The notes: generated by a model from the sequence alone, not told the origin. 52,977 nt of DNA from Paenibacillus sp. DMB5 (GCF_001517085.1 NZ_LRAC01000016.1:1-52977); one strand, 5' to 3'. Shown: positions 27,357 to 37,529, counted from the first letter of the stretch. Made by a program: numbers and translations.

Positions 27357-28956
27357 ATTATGCATTATCGACGATATCAAAAGTGTGGTGGAGATGATCG
27401 CGCGCAAGCCGCAGTGGGAGGAGCACGGGATCGAGGTAGCCGGGACAGCACTCGACGGCGAGGAGGGGCTGGAGATGATCCGCAGCCGGAGGCCGGATAT
27501 TGTGCTTACGGACATCAGGATGCCGCGGATGGACGGGCTGGAGATGACCCGGGCGATCCTGCAGTTTGCCCCGGCCTGCAAAATTATCATTCTAAGCGCC
27601 TATTCAGAGTTTGCATATGCACAGCAGGCGATCCGGCTGGGGGCGATGGATTTTGTCAAAAAGCCGTTTGCAATCGATGAGATCGTGAACGTCGTACTCA
27701 AGGCCAAGGAGCAGTGCCTGCAGGAGCGGGTGGAGCAGGAGCGGATCCAGGCGATGGAGCTCCGGATCAAGGAGAGTCTGCCGGTGCTGCGACAGGAATA
27801 TCTGGCCTTTCTGATGCAGCATCAGACCGCGGAGCACAGCGCCCATTCACGCTGGGAGTATCTCGGCATCCCGCTTGCGCAGCAAGATTTCGCGGTGTTT
27901 ATCGCAGAAATCGATGGTTTTGCAGAGAAGTACTATCGCCAGCCGGTACAGGAAATCGAGCTGATCCGGTTCAGTCTGCAGAATATTCTAGAGGAGACCG
28001 TTGCCGAGTGGACAAAGGGTGTTGTATTCCGTGAGGCGGCGAGCCGCTATGTCTGTATTATGAATACGGCTGACTCTGAGATTGCCGCGCAGATTGCAGA
28101 GGCCTGCTGTGCCAATGTCAGCCGGTATTCCCGCTGTACCTTATCGGTCGGCGTGGGGCTCTGTGTCCCGACAATCCATGAGCTGGCGGATTCCTACAGC
28201 CAGGCGCTGAGCGCGCTGGCCTATCACTTTTATACGGACGGGAATGCGGTGTACAGCTATACCAACATCGTCCATAAGCCGCAGGCTGTGAACAGCTATT
28301 CCGCCGCCGCCGAGCAGGATTTCCTGTTTGCGCTGCGCTCCGGCAATGAGGACAAGAGCCGGCTTATTCTGCTGAATATTTTCGGGGAGCTGCTGCAGCT
28401 GAGCCCGCTGCCCGCACCGCAGTATGTAGAGAGCATCGGCTATGAGCTGGCGTTCAAAATCTGCCGGGTCATGCTGGAGCTGTTCCCGCATGAGAAGGTG
28501 CAGGTGCTGGAGCAGCAGGTGAACCAGCTGAAGAGCCGCCCGCATCCGCCGCTGCATGAAATCCGCCTGCTGCTTGAGGAGCTGTGTGCGCAGAGCTGCC
28601 GCTGGATCGAAGAGGAGCGCTCCACCGAATCCAGCCGCATTATCTATCAGGCTAAAGCTTACATCTGCGCCAATCTGCATACCAGTCTGACGCTGGAGCA
28701 GGTAGCCAGGCAGATCAATCTCAGCCAGGGTTATTTCTCGAACCTGTTCAAGAAGGTGACGGGCATTTCCTTTCAGCATTTTGTAATGCACGAGAAGATG
28801 GAACGGGCCAAGGCGATGCTGATTGAAGGCCTGCAGGTGCAGGAGATCGCCATGGAGCTCGGGTATGAGCACCGGCGTTATTTCAGCGAGGTGTTCAAGA
28901 AATATACCGACATGACTCCTTCGGAGTTCAAAATCTATTATCAGGGCAAGGCCTGA
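27328..28956 (+). CDS. YesN-type response regulator, AraC output, full length
   Basis: 542 residues. Receiver at 1-125 with phospho-acceptor Asp62 (LTDIRMPRMDG), a middle region of about 280 residues typical of YesN proteins, and two AraC helix-turn-helix units at the end (LEQVARQINLSQGYFSNLFK and VQEIAMELGYEHRRYFSEVF in outline). ATG 27328 follows GAGGAGGGAGG and overlaps the kinase by 29 bases. It probably activates importer 2 upstream, importer 3 downstream, or both. Confidence 0.94.
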   Translation: MDYRQTRAVKLCIIDDIKSVVEMIARKPQWEEHGIEVAGTALDGEEGLEMIRSRRPDIVLTDIRMPRMDGLEMTRAILQFAPACKIIILSAYSEFAYAQQAIRLGAMDFVKKPFAIDEIVNVVLKAKEQCLQERVEQERIQAMELRIKESLPVLRQEYLAFLMQHQTAEHSAHSRWEYLGIPLAQQDFAVFIAEIDGFAEKYYRQPVQEIELIRFSLQNILEETVAEWTKGVVFREAASRYVCIMNTADSEIAAQIAEACCANVSRYSRCTLSVGVGLCVPTIHELADSYSQALSALAYHFYTDGNAVYSYTNIVHKPQAVNSYSAAAEQDFLFALRSGNEDKSRLILLNIFGELLQLSPLPAPQYVESIGYELAFKICRVMLELFPHEKVQVLEQQVNQLKSRPHPPLHEIRLLLEELCAQSCRWIEEERSTESSRIIYQAKAYICANLHTSLTLEQVARQINLSQGYFSNLFKKVTGISFQHFVMHEKMERAKAMLIEGLQVQEIAMELGYEHRRYFSEVFKKYTDMTPSEFKIYYQGKA

Positions 28957-28981
28957 TTAAGGGGATATAGCTTGCAATTCT

Positions 28982-29053
28982 ACGGGGATGAACGAGCTGC
29001 TGCAGGGCAGGAAGTTCATTCCCGTTCGCTATTGTTCAGCAGAAACCTGCCCT
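28982..29053 (+). terminator. hairpin region after the second regulator
   Basis: ACGGGGATGAAC (28982-28993) pairs with GTTCATTCCCGT (29014-29025). GGGCAGG inside its loop can instead pair with CCTGCCC at about 29047-29053. Could be a terminator or an alternative-structure leader; no long T-run. Confidence 0.45.
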
Positions 29054-29055
29054 TA

Positions 29056-29101
29056 ATGTGGGTTTACCCGCATTATGCGAAGAAGCGGCCTGCCCTATAA
29101 T
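29056..29101 (+). promoter_or_regulatory. promoter of importer 3 with palindrome at -35
   Basis: TATAAT at 29096-29101. In place of a -35 box there is a near-perfect palindrome ATGTGGGTTTACCCGCAT at 29056-29073, a likely operator for the YesN regulator. Confidence 0.5.
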
Positions 29102-29149
29102 TTAGGTGTAAGGCAACCACAGGTTGGACCATATGAGGGGGTTATCAGA

Positions 29150-30526
29150 ATGAAGAAACAACTGCTTCTGGCTTCGCTGAGTACAGTGCTGGCATTAGGG
29201 CTGGCAGGATGCGGCGGCTCCGATAATACAGAGAATGCCGGGGGAGACCAGAAACCGGGGGCTGCAGGCGAAAAAACCAAAATCAGCTATTGGACAGGTG
29301 ACCGGCATGATGCCGACTTTGTAAAAGAAAAGGTCGCAGAATTTAATGCGACGAATACGGACGGCATTGAGGTGGAGCTGGTCGTTAAGGGCGATGATTT
29401 CGATACCGCACTCGACCTGTCCTTCCAGACGGCCGACTCGCCGGATGTGATCCGGGTGAAGGAGAACACCATCGGAACCTTTTACAAAAAAGAATACCTG
29501 GCTCCAATCGACGAATACCTGTCTGAAGAAATGAAGACAAAATTTCCGGAAATGAAGGATCTGAACACCTTCGACGGCAAACGCTACAGTCTGCCGAACT
29601 ATGGCACGACGATGCGTCTGGTGTATAACAAGGACCTGTTCGCCAAGGCGGGTGTTACCAGTCCGCCAACCACCCTGCAGGAGCTGGTAGAAACAGCCAA
29701 AAAGCTGACAGAAGCAGGTAAGGCAGACGGTGCCTACGGCTTCGCCCAGAATTTCAAGAGCCCGCCCAGTGCGCTTGGACGCTCTGCCCGGGTTATCGCG
29801 GAAATGAGCGGCTTTGGCGGCTTCGGTTATGATTTCCGGACGGCACGCTTTGACTTCAGCGGGTTTAAGCCGATCATTGAAGCCTTCAAGCAGATCAAGG
29901 ATGACGGCAGCATGCTGCCGGGTGTGGAATCGCTGGATATCGATCCGCTGCGCGCACAATTCGCAGAAGGCAAGATCGGCATGTACTTGAGCTTCTCCTC
30001 TGAGCCGGGCGTTTACAGCAATCAGTTCCCGGCCAAAATTGACTGGGCTGCGGCTCCCGCCCCGACTATTGACGGCAATGCCAAAGGAGCATCCGGTTTC
30101 CTGGGCGGCCAGTGGCTGGCCCTGAGCTCCAAGTCTGAGCATAAGGAAGCAGCCTGGAAGTTCATGGAGTACATGTACAGTGATCAGATTCTGACCGCCT
30201 ACCAGGAGAACGGATACGGCATCTCGATGGTGCCTTCGGTCAGTGCCGTTGCCAAGACCCCCGAAGTAAACGGCATTGAAGGCTTCCTGCCGAACCAGTA
30301 TGACGGGGTATGGCCGGTCTATCCGACAGTTGCCCCTGAAGGCATGAAATCGGATGATGCCTTCTTCAAATATATGCTGAACGGCGGCGACCTGGATGCT
30401 GTTATTGCCGATCTGAATAAGCGCTATAACGCGGCACTGGATGACGCAATCAAGAACGACGGCCTGAAGGCTGAGCCGGATGCCGGCTTTGATCCTGCAT
30501 CACTTGCCGGAAAATTCGCCAAATAA
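29150..30526 (+). CDS. sugar-binding lipoprotein of CUT1 importer 3
   Basis: 458 residues from ATG 29150 after GAGGGGG. Lipobox GLAGC (Cys near 21), then a Gly/Asn-rich linker and a family 1 solute-binding fold. It feeds permeases 30609 and 31525; a stem-loop separates them. Downstream GH130 and GH106-like genes suggest a mannoside- or rhamnose-containing oligosaccharide, which is inference from context. Confidence 0.92.
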   Translation: MKKQLLLASLSTVLALGLAGCGGSDNTENAGGDQKPGAAGEKTKISYWTGDRHDADFVKEKVAEFNATNTDGIEVELVVKGDDFDTALDLSFQTADSPDVIRVKENTIGTFYKKEYLAPIDEYLSEEMKTKFPEMKDLNTFDGKRYSLPNYGTTMRLVYNKDLFAKAGVTSPPTTLQELVETAKKLTEAGKADGAYGFAQNFKSPPSALGRSARVIAEMSGFGGFGYDFRTARFDFSGFKPIIEAFKQIKDDGSMLPGVESLDIDPLRAQFAEGKIGMYLSFSSEPGVYSNQFPAKIDWAAAPAPTIDGNAKGASGFLGGQWLALSSKSEHKEAAWKFMEYMYSDQILTAYQENGYGISMVPSVSAVAKTPEVNGIEGFLPNQYDGVWPVYPTVAPEGMKSDDAFFKYMLNGGDLDAVIADLNKRYNAALDDAIKNDGLKAEPDAGFDPASLAGKFAK

Positions 30527-30534
30527 AGAGAGGG

Positions 30535-30572
30535 TAAGGAGGGGCTGCACTTAGGCTGTACCCCTCCTTATT
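30535..30572 (+). terminator. intercistronic attenuator hairpin
   Basis: TAAGGAGGGG pairs with CCCCTCCTTA around a short inner stem, then TT. Third case of a hairpin between a binding-protein gene and its permeases in this window. Confidence 0.75.
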
Positions 30573-30608
30573 CATTGGCAGCCAACAGGAAGGAGCCTGT
30601 GAAGAACC

Positions 30609-31511
30609 ATGAACAGAACCAAGAATGCCGTTTTTGCCTACAGCTATCTGCTGCCGAGTGCAATACTCACCATCGTGCTGGGCATCTACCCGATAGCCTG
30701 GGCATTCCGCTATATGTTTTACAACTATAAGGGCTATGGTACAGCCCGTTTTATCGGACTCGATAATTTCAGCCGGATTCTGCAGGATGCCCAGTTCTGG
30801 GATTCTGTAGTGAATACCTTTGTGTATGCCGGAGGGAAGCTGCTTCTCTCCATACCGCTGTCTCTGCTGCTGGCGGCGGTCCTGAACCGTAAGATCAGGG
30901 GCAGACAGCTGCTCCGGGCGGTCTTTTTTATGCCGACGATTATTAGTACTGCCGTTATGGCGGTGGTCTTTTTCACCATATTCAATTCATACAACGGAAT
31001 TCTGAGCCAGTTCCTGATCAAATTTAACCTGTCCTCCTCCGGTATTGACTGGCTGGGCCCGAAATATGCGATGCTTACCGTCATTCTTGTAGCGGTATGG
31101 GGAGCGGTCGGCAATTACATGCTGCTGTTTCTGGCCGGGCTGCAGAATATTCCCGAGGATGTCTACGAGAGCTCAGCTCTGGACGGGGCTAATAAAATAC
31201 AGCAGTTCCGGTTTATCACCCTGCCGATGCTGGGGCCGGTGCTGCAGATGGTTATTATGCTGGCGATCATCAATGCGCTGAAGGGCTATGAGAGCATCAT
31301 GGTGCTGACCGAGGGCGGCCCTGCCGGCAAAACGGAAGTGATGTTCCTCTACCTCTACAAGCTGTTCTTCCCTGTCGGCGGCAGCTCGGCTGCAACCCAG
31401 GTGCAGGAATTCGGGTACGGCAGTGCGGTTGCCTTTGTGTCCGCGCTGATCGTGGGGATGATCTCGGTGGTTTATTTCTATGCCTCCAGACGGATGAACC
31501 GGATGGATTGA
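30609..31511 (+). CDS. CUT1 ABC permease, MalF-like (importer 3)
   Basis: 300 residues, six predicted membrane helices, EAA loop ESSALDGANKIQQFRFITLP. ATG 30609 with AAGGAG. Forms the channel with the next gene, which starts 13 bases after its stop. Confidence 0.93.
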   Translation: MNRTKNAVFAYSYLLPSAILTIVLGIYPIAWAFRYMFYNYKGYGTARFIGLDNFSRILQDAQFWDSVVNTFVYAGGKLLLSIPLSLLLAAVLNRKIRGRQLLRAVFFMPTIISTAVMAVVFFTIFNSYNGILSQFLIKFNLSSSGIDWLGPKYAMLTVILVAVWGAVGNYMLLFLAGLQNIPEDVYESSALDGANKIQQFRFITLPMLGPVLQMVIMLAIINALKGYESIMVLTEGGPAGKTEVMFLYLYKLFFPVGGSSAATQVQEFGYGSAVAFVSALIVGMISVVYFYASRRMNRMD

Positions 31512-31524
31512 GGAGTGATGTGAG

Positions 31525-32361
31525 ATGAGAGTAAGAGAACTAACGGGCAGAATGGTATTATGGATTTTTTTGCTGGCCTTTGCCTTTGTTACTTTGGTGC
31601 CTGTGGTGATAACGATCCTGGGCTCCTTCAAAACCAATATGGAGCTGACGACAGGCGCAACCTTTTTGCCGGACAGCTGGCAGTTTTCCAACTATGCCGA
31701 GGCCTGGCAGCAGGCTAATTTCTCCACCTATACGGTGAACAGCCTGATCGTCTCCTTGTCCACGGTAGCAGGTACCCTGCTGGTATCCTCGATGGCCGCA
31801 TATGTAGTGGACCGGATGGACTTTGCCGGTAAAAAAATCTACGTCAGCCTCCAGGCCTTCACCATGTTCGTCGCTGTCGGGGCGGTGGTGCTGCGGCCGC
31901 AGTTCGATCTTATGGTCAAGCTGCATCTGCACAGCTCGCTATGGGGGGTCATCCTGATTCTGATATCGGCGCACGCTTCGATCTTTTTTATCCTGCTGAG
32001 CTTTATGAAGGGCATTCCGCGGGAGCTGGACGAGGCTGCACGGATTGACGGGAGCTCACTCTCCCGCACCTTCTGGACGATCATTCTGCCGCTGCTCGGC
32101 CCCGGCCTCGGCGTAGGCGCTTTGTTCACCTTCCGCGGGGCGTGGAATGAATATCTGCTGCCGCTTGTGTTCACCATGACGAAGCCGGAGCTGCAGACCC
32201 TGACTGTCGGACTGGCGAATCTGAAATACGGCATCTCCGCAGCCTCGCAGACCCATTACATGATGGCCGGTGCCTGCCTGTCGATTCTGCCGATTCTGGT
32301 AGCCTACGTGTTCGCCAACAAATCCTTTATGCAGATGACAGCCGGTTCGCTAAAGGGATAA
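31525..32361 (+). CDS. CUT1 ABC permease, MalG-like (importer 3)
   Basis: 278 residues, six predicted membrane helices, EAA loop EAARIDGSSLSRTFWTIILP, C-terminal GSLKG. RBS AGGAGTG overlaps the end of the previous permease gene. Confidence 0.93.
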   Translation: MRVRELTGRMVLWIFLLAFAFVTLVPVVITILGSFKTNMELTTGATFLPDSWQFSNYAEAWQQANFSTYTVNSLIVSLSTVAGTLLVSSMAAYVVDRMDFAGKKIYVSLQAFTMFVAVGAVVLRPQFDLMVKLHLHSSLWGVILILISAHASIFFILLSFMKGIPRELDEAARIDGSSLSRTFWTIILPLLGPGLGVGALFTFRGAWNEYLLPLVFTMTKPELQTLTVGLANLKYGISAASQTHYMMAGACLSILPILVAYVFANKSFMQMTAGSLKG

Positions 32362-32457
32362 GCCGCAACGAATACAGATTTAGTGTTTGATAGATTGATA
32401 AAAATTCTTATAACAACGTATGGATAATACATGATTTTGAATCAGGAGGGATTTACA

Positions 32458-33459
32458 ATGACAGCCCAGGTTCCAGCTATTTTGACCTCAAGCCCGCTCA
32501 TCCGGCGTTATCCGGGCAATCCGGTGCTTGATGCTTCACGGGTTCCTTATCCTACAGCGCTTGTATTCAATGCAGGCGTAACCCGGTTCAACGGCAAATA
32601 TGTGATGGTGTTCCGCAACGATTATGGTTCACTTGCCGACCAGACCATTGAGCCGCATCATACGACAGACCTGGGTATTGCCTTCAGCGATGACGGCATC
32701 AACTGGGAGGTCAGTCCGCGAAAATGCTTCAAGCTGCACGACGAAGAGATCATCCGCGCCTATGATCCCCGCCTGAGCGTCATCGGAGGGCGCTGCTATA
32801 TGTGCTTTGCTGTGGATACAAAACACGGGATCAGGGGCGGAATCGCGGTAACGGATGATTTCGAGTCGTTTGAAATTCTCAGCCTGTCATCGCCGGATTT
32901 GCGCAATATGGTGCTGTTTCCGGAGAAGATCGGCGGCAATTATGTCCGTCTGGAGCGTCCGTTCACCGTATACAGCCGGGGCGGACAGGACCGCTTTGAC
33001 ACCTGGATTTCCGAGTCGCCCGACCTCAAATACTGGGGCAAATCAGATCTGCTGTTCGCCGTGGAGCATGTGCCGTTCGCCAATGACAAGGTAGGTCCGG
33101 CCGCTCCTCCGGTGAAGACAGACAAAGGCTGGCTGACGACCTTCCATGCAGTGGATATTGATCCTTCCCGCGGCAAGCACGGCTGGGAGCCGGCCTGGAA
33201 GAAGCGGTATACTGCAGGGATCATGCTGCTGGACCTGGAGAATCCGCGCAAGATTATCGGAATGTACAAGGAGCCGCTGCTTGCTCCGGAGGTAAGCTAC
33301 GAGATTGACGGGGGCTTCCGCAACAATGTTATTTTTCCCGGCGGCATGATCCTGGAGGACAGCGGTGAGGTGAAAATCTATTATGGTGCTGCGGATACGG
33401 TGGAATGTCTGGCAACAGCACATGTGGACGATCTGCTCTCCCTGTGCCTGAAAGGGTGA
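32458..33459 (+). CDS. GH130 beta-mannoside phosphorylase/hydrolase
   Basis: 333 residues from ATG 32458, which follows AGGAGGG; a longer frame from 32431 lacks an RBS. Single five-bladed propeller, cytosolic. GH130 blocks: RYPGNPVL near the start, the catalytic Asp103 in YDPRLS, FPEKIGGNYVRLERP, and SPDLKYWG. Most GH130 members phosphorolyse or hydrolyse beta-mannosides; the subgroup cannot be fixed from sequence. It probably degrades what importer 3 brings in, together with the next gene. Confidence 0.9.
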   Translation: MTAQVPAILTSSPLIRRYPGNPVLDASRVPYPTALVFNAGVTRFNGKYVMVFRNDYGSLADQTIEPHHTTDLGIAFSDDGINWEVSPRKCFKLHDEEIIRAYDPRLSVIGGRCYMCFAVDTKHGIRGGIAVTDDFESFEILSLSSPDLRNMVLFPEKIGGNYVRLERPFTVYSRGGQDRFDTWISESPDLKYWGKSDLLFAVEHVPFANDKVGPAAPPVKTDKGWLTTFHAVDIDPSRGKHGWEPAWKKRYTAGIMLLDLENPRKIIGMYKEPLLAPEVSYEIDGGFRNNVIFPGGMILEDSGEVKIYYGAADTVECLATAHVDDLLSLCLKG

Positions 33460-33469
33460 ACTCAGCACA

Positions 33470-36400
33470 ATGACGAAGCTATGGAATATGCTGGGTGACC
33501 CGCCGGCGGAGTACCGCTCCGTCCCGTTCTGGTCCTGGAATGACAGGCTGGAGAAGGAGGAGCTGGAGCGGCAGATTGAGGAGATGCACCGGGCGGGTGC
33601 GGAGGCTTCTTCATGCATGCCCGCAGCGGGCTGAAGACGCCGTATATGGGCCCGGAATGGATGGAAGCCGTCCGGGTGTCCCTTGAGGCGGGCCGCGGCT
33701 TGGTATGCAGGCCTGGCTGTATGATGAGAACGGCTGGCCCAGCGGCTTCGCCGACGGGGAGATTCCGGCCAAAGGACCGGAGTACCAGCAGAAGAGGCTG
33801 GTCTGTGAACAGGCCCCGTTTCACGGGACGAAGGAGCAGACCATCGGCTGGTATGCCTTCGAGGAGCAGAGCCGGAGCTACCGGCTTCTGGCTCCCGGTG
33901 AGGAAGGCGCCGCCAGTCTCAGGATCAGCTACGAGCTCAATCCGTATTACACCGATACGCTGAGCCGGAAGGCGGTCGGTGCATTTATCGATGCTGCATA
34001 TGTGCGTTATTGGAATACCTTCGGAGAGCAATACGGTACAGAGCTGCAGGGCGTGTTCACGGATGAGCCGCAGTTCGCCCGCGGCGGCCTGCCGTGGTCG
34101 TTTGAGCTGGAGGAGGCTTTTGCAGCCCGCAGGGGCTACGATGTGAAGGAGATCCTGCCCTCCCTGTTTCTTGAAACAGGCGGCAGCAGCAAAGCGAGAT
34201 ATGATTACTGGGAAACCGTAACCTATATGTTCACCCAGGCCTATGCCAGGCAGATCGGGGAGTGGTGTGCCGGGAAGGGCTGGTCTGCAACCGGCCATGT
34301 CGTTGATGAGCAGGAGCTGATGCATCAGGTAACCTCTGTCGGCGACCCGATGGCCTTCTACGAGCACCAGCAGATTCCCGGCTGTGACTGGCTCGGTCGG
34401 TTCACCGGGAGTGATCCGCTGGTACCCAAGCAGGTCAGCTCCGTAGCCCACCAGCTTGGCCGGAAACGGACCATTACCGAAAGCTTCGGCTGCTCCGGCT
34501 GGAACGTCAGCCTGGCTGAGCTGAAGCGGATCGGCGAATGGCAGTTTGTGCACGGCATCAATCTGCTCTGCCAGCATCTGCAGAGCTATTCACTGCGCGG
34601 GCTGCGCAAGCGCGATTATCCGCCGTCCCTGTTCTATCAGCAGCCGTGGTGGGGGGATTACAAGGCTTTCAATGACTACTTTGCCCGGCTGTCCATGCTG
34701 CTCTCTGAGGGCAAAGGCAGGGCAGAGGTGCTGCTGATTCATCCGGTGCGCACAGCCTGGACTCTGCAGTGCGGCGGGGATTCCTCAGCTGTTATACCTT
34801 ACCATGAGTCCTTCGCCGAGCTGACCAGATGGCTGTGCCGCAGCCTGATCGAGCATGACTACGGCAGCGAGAGCATTATTGCCGGGCACGGCAGGGTGAG
34901 CGAAGGCCGGTTCATTGTCGGGGAGGCGGCCTACCGGGTCGTGATTATTCCGCCGTGCCTGACACTGGATCAGACTACGGTGGAGCTTCTTGAGCAGTTT
35001 ACCGCTGAGGGCGGAAGACTGATCGCCTTTCAGGCTTTTCCCGTGCTGACCGGCGGGGAAGAGGACGGCAGGCTGGCTGAGCTTAGGCGGGCTGCCGTTA
35101 TGCCCGGATGGAGCTGCAGCGCGGTGTCTGAGTCGGTTTCGGCCGTGTGTGCACCGACAATCCGGCTGTTGGATGAGGCCGGCGGGGCAATTGCTGCAGA
35201 TGAGCTTAATCTGCGGACCTTGGAGCTTGAGGGATCGCTGCTCTATTATCTGGTCAATTCCGGTACGGAGGCCTTTACCGGACTGACGGCTGAGCTGAGC
35301 GGGCAAGGGCCGGTATCGCAGATTGATCTCGAAACCGGGAAGATCAGGCATCTGCCGCAGGATGCGTCCGCAGACGGTGTCCGCCTGCGCCTGTCGCTTC
35401 AGGCCGGGCAGTCCCTGATGCTGAAGCAGGATCTGCGGGAGGCTCCGGCAGCTGCGGAAGACCGGTACGGCGGGGCAGATCAGCTTCCGGTTGTCAACAG
35501 CTGTGCATTATCAGCTCCCTCTGCGGAAGACCGGCACTTTAAAGAACTGGACCCCGTGTGGCAAATCTCCCGCATCGACCTGAACAGCTTAATCCTGGAC
35601 AATGCCCGGGTGCGCATTGATGGCGGAGCATGGTCCGGGCCGCAGCCGGTAATTTTCATCCAGGAGCAGCTGCTTGCCCTGGGGCGCTCCGTTCTGATCG
35701 AGCTGGCCTTTGAATTTGATGTAGCCTTTGATGTCCGGCGCAGGCGGGAGCTCTACCTCGTGCTGGAGCAGCCGGAGGCGTTTGAAATATCTCTGAACGG
35801 TACACCCGTGTCCTCTGCAGACTGCGGCTGGTGGAGAGATATCTCCATGCGCAGGCTGGATATTCAGGGAATGGCCGTATCCGGCCGGAATACGGTCATA
35901 CTGAAGACGGAGTTCCGCCACTCGGCTGATTTGCAGGCCAAGCTGGAGCGGGCACAGCAGTTCGAGGCAGAGGGCAACAAGCTGACGCTGGAGCAAGAGA
36001 TGGAGAGCATCTATCTGCTGGGCTCTTTCGGAGTGGAGTCTGCCGGGTCATATGAGGACACTGAGCGCAGGGCGGTATGGACGGAAGGGCCTTTCGTCCT
36101 GACAGAAGCCCCGGAGCAGGTGAGTGCCGGAGACTTGACGCGGCAGGGGTTCCCGTTTTTTGCCGGGAGTATTCATTTGAACCAGACGTTTGATATAGAC
36201 ATGGAGAATATCTCGTCTGCGAAGTGGAGCTTCAGGAATGTGCCGGATGCCATCGTCAGCGAGCTGCTCATTAACGGAACGAAGGTGCAGACCTTTATGT
36301 GGGAGCCGTACGAAACAGATATCACTCCGTATCTCGTGCCAGGCTGTAACGACATTGAGCTGATCCTGACCGGCAGCTGCCGCAATCTGCTCGGGCCCCA

Positions 36401-36563
36401 TCACCATATCAAGGGAGAAGTATTTAAGGTGGGGCCGGACAGCTTCAAGGACAAACCGGGCTGGACGGACAAGGACCTGCCGCCGGATACACACGTCTAC
36501 CAGGAACGGTATGCTTTTGTCCGGTTCGGTCTGTCTGCTTGCCCGCAGATTATAATAGAATAA
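33470..36563 (+). pseudogene. large GH106-like glycoside hydrolase, frameshifted twice
   Basis: About 1,031 residues when restored. The N-terminus (YRSVPFWSWNDRL) starts at ATG 33470. The frame changes at 33601-33602 (GCGGAGG) and again at 33702-33703 (TTGGTATG). Adding one G at each place gives continuous GGFFMHARSGLKTPYMG and GLGMQAWLYDENGWPSG. The rest, 33705-36563, is intact. Motif GVFTDEPQF holds probable catalytic acids, and the C-terminal 250 residues look like a galactose-binding beta-sandwich. It resembles the GH106/alpha-L-rhamnosidase-like group, but the family assignment is moderate. No signal peptide, so cytosolic. Follows GH130 by 10 bases. Confidence 0.75.
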
Positions 36564-36598
36564 TCGCGCCTGCGAGCAGTGGAGGCCGGCCTATCCCT

Positions 36599-37429
36599 TC
36601 AACGGTTCTGCTTCCTGTACTGCAGCGGCGAGCGCTTGGCGATTGCCTTGAATACGCGTCCGAAGTGGGCGATGCTGTCGAAGCCGGTGTCCTCGGCAAT
36701 CCTTGTGACGGAGTCGCTGCTCTCCCGCAGCCGCCGCTGGGCTTCCTGAACACGGATCGTGTTCAGATACTCAATAATCGTGAAGCCGGTCGTCTGCTTG
36801 AACAGGCGGCACAGGTACGGAACGCTGAGGTAGAACCGTTCCGACAGCTCCTCTAGTGTTACAGTTCCGCCGTAGCTGGCCTGCAGATACTCGATAATCT
36901 CATATACCTTGCGCTGCTTCTCGTCATTGGCCGGGGTGATTGCGGCCTGCGCGCTTTCGCGGATACGGTTCATTTCAATCAGGAACTGGATCAGCAGCGT
37001 CTGCAGATAGAGGCTCTGGTGGCCCCGCGGCTCCTGCTGCTCCTTCAGCATCGCAAACAGCAGGTTCTCAATGGTGCCCTGTTCGTGCGCATCCGGCCGC
37101 AGCAGCAGGCACTGCACATTGAAGAAGGGGAACTCCAGGCCATTGCCGCTAAGCATCCCCTGCAAAAATTCCCGGCGGAAGTTGATCAGGATGCGCTCAT
37201 GGCGTACCGCGCCTTTGGCCATCGTCCGGTGCAGCTCATTGCGGTTAATGAAGATCAGATCGCCCTTGCGCAGGGAGTAGACCAGATTGTTGATGTAGTA
37301 GCTGCGCTCCCCGGCAAGCAGATAATAGATTTCATAGGTTTCATGAAAATGGTCGGTGTCCATGCTGAAGGCGCCGGCCCTTTTCACCTGCTCCACACAA
37401 AATAGAAATTCCTGCTTCTCCTCCTGCAC
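36599..37429 (-). CDS. AraC family transcriptional regulator
   Basis: 276 residues. N-terminal cupin (DHFHETYEIYYLLAGERSYYI in outline), C-terminal double helix-turn-helix (VTLEELSERFYLSVPYLCRLFK and VTRIAEDTGFDSIAHFGRVFK). Start: GTG 37429 is six bases after AGGAGTG; a GTG at 37438 lies inside that RBS. Convergent with the GH106-like gene and divergent from the Gfo/Idh gene at 37569, its most likely target. Confidence 0.9.
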   Translation of the reverse strand: MQEEKQEFLFCVEQVKRAGAFSMDTDHFHETYEIYYLLAGERSYYINNLVYSLRKGDLIFINRNELHRTMAKGAVRHERILINFRREFLQGMLSGNGLEFPFFNVQCLLLRPDAHEQGTIENLLFAMLKEQQEPRGHQSLYLQTLLIQFLIEMNRIRESAQAAITPANDEKQRKVYEIIEYLQASYGGTVTLEELSERFYLSVPYLCRLFKQTTGFTIIEYLNTIRVQEAQRRLRESSDSVTRIAEDTGFDSIAHFGRVFKAIAKRSPLQYRKQNR

Positions 37430-37529
37430 TTTGTTCACTCCTACACTAAGGATAATATATGCATAAAAAAGCTCATTTTCAGCAAAAACCGTTTAGAAAT
37501 GAATGGATTTTATACTATACAATATACGT

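Noticed and set aside
33462..34577. Minus-strand frame of 371 codons
   Set aside because: Shadow of the GH106-like gene; no RBS and no recognisable domain.
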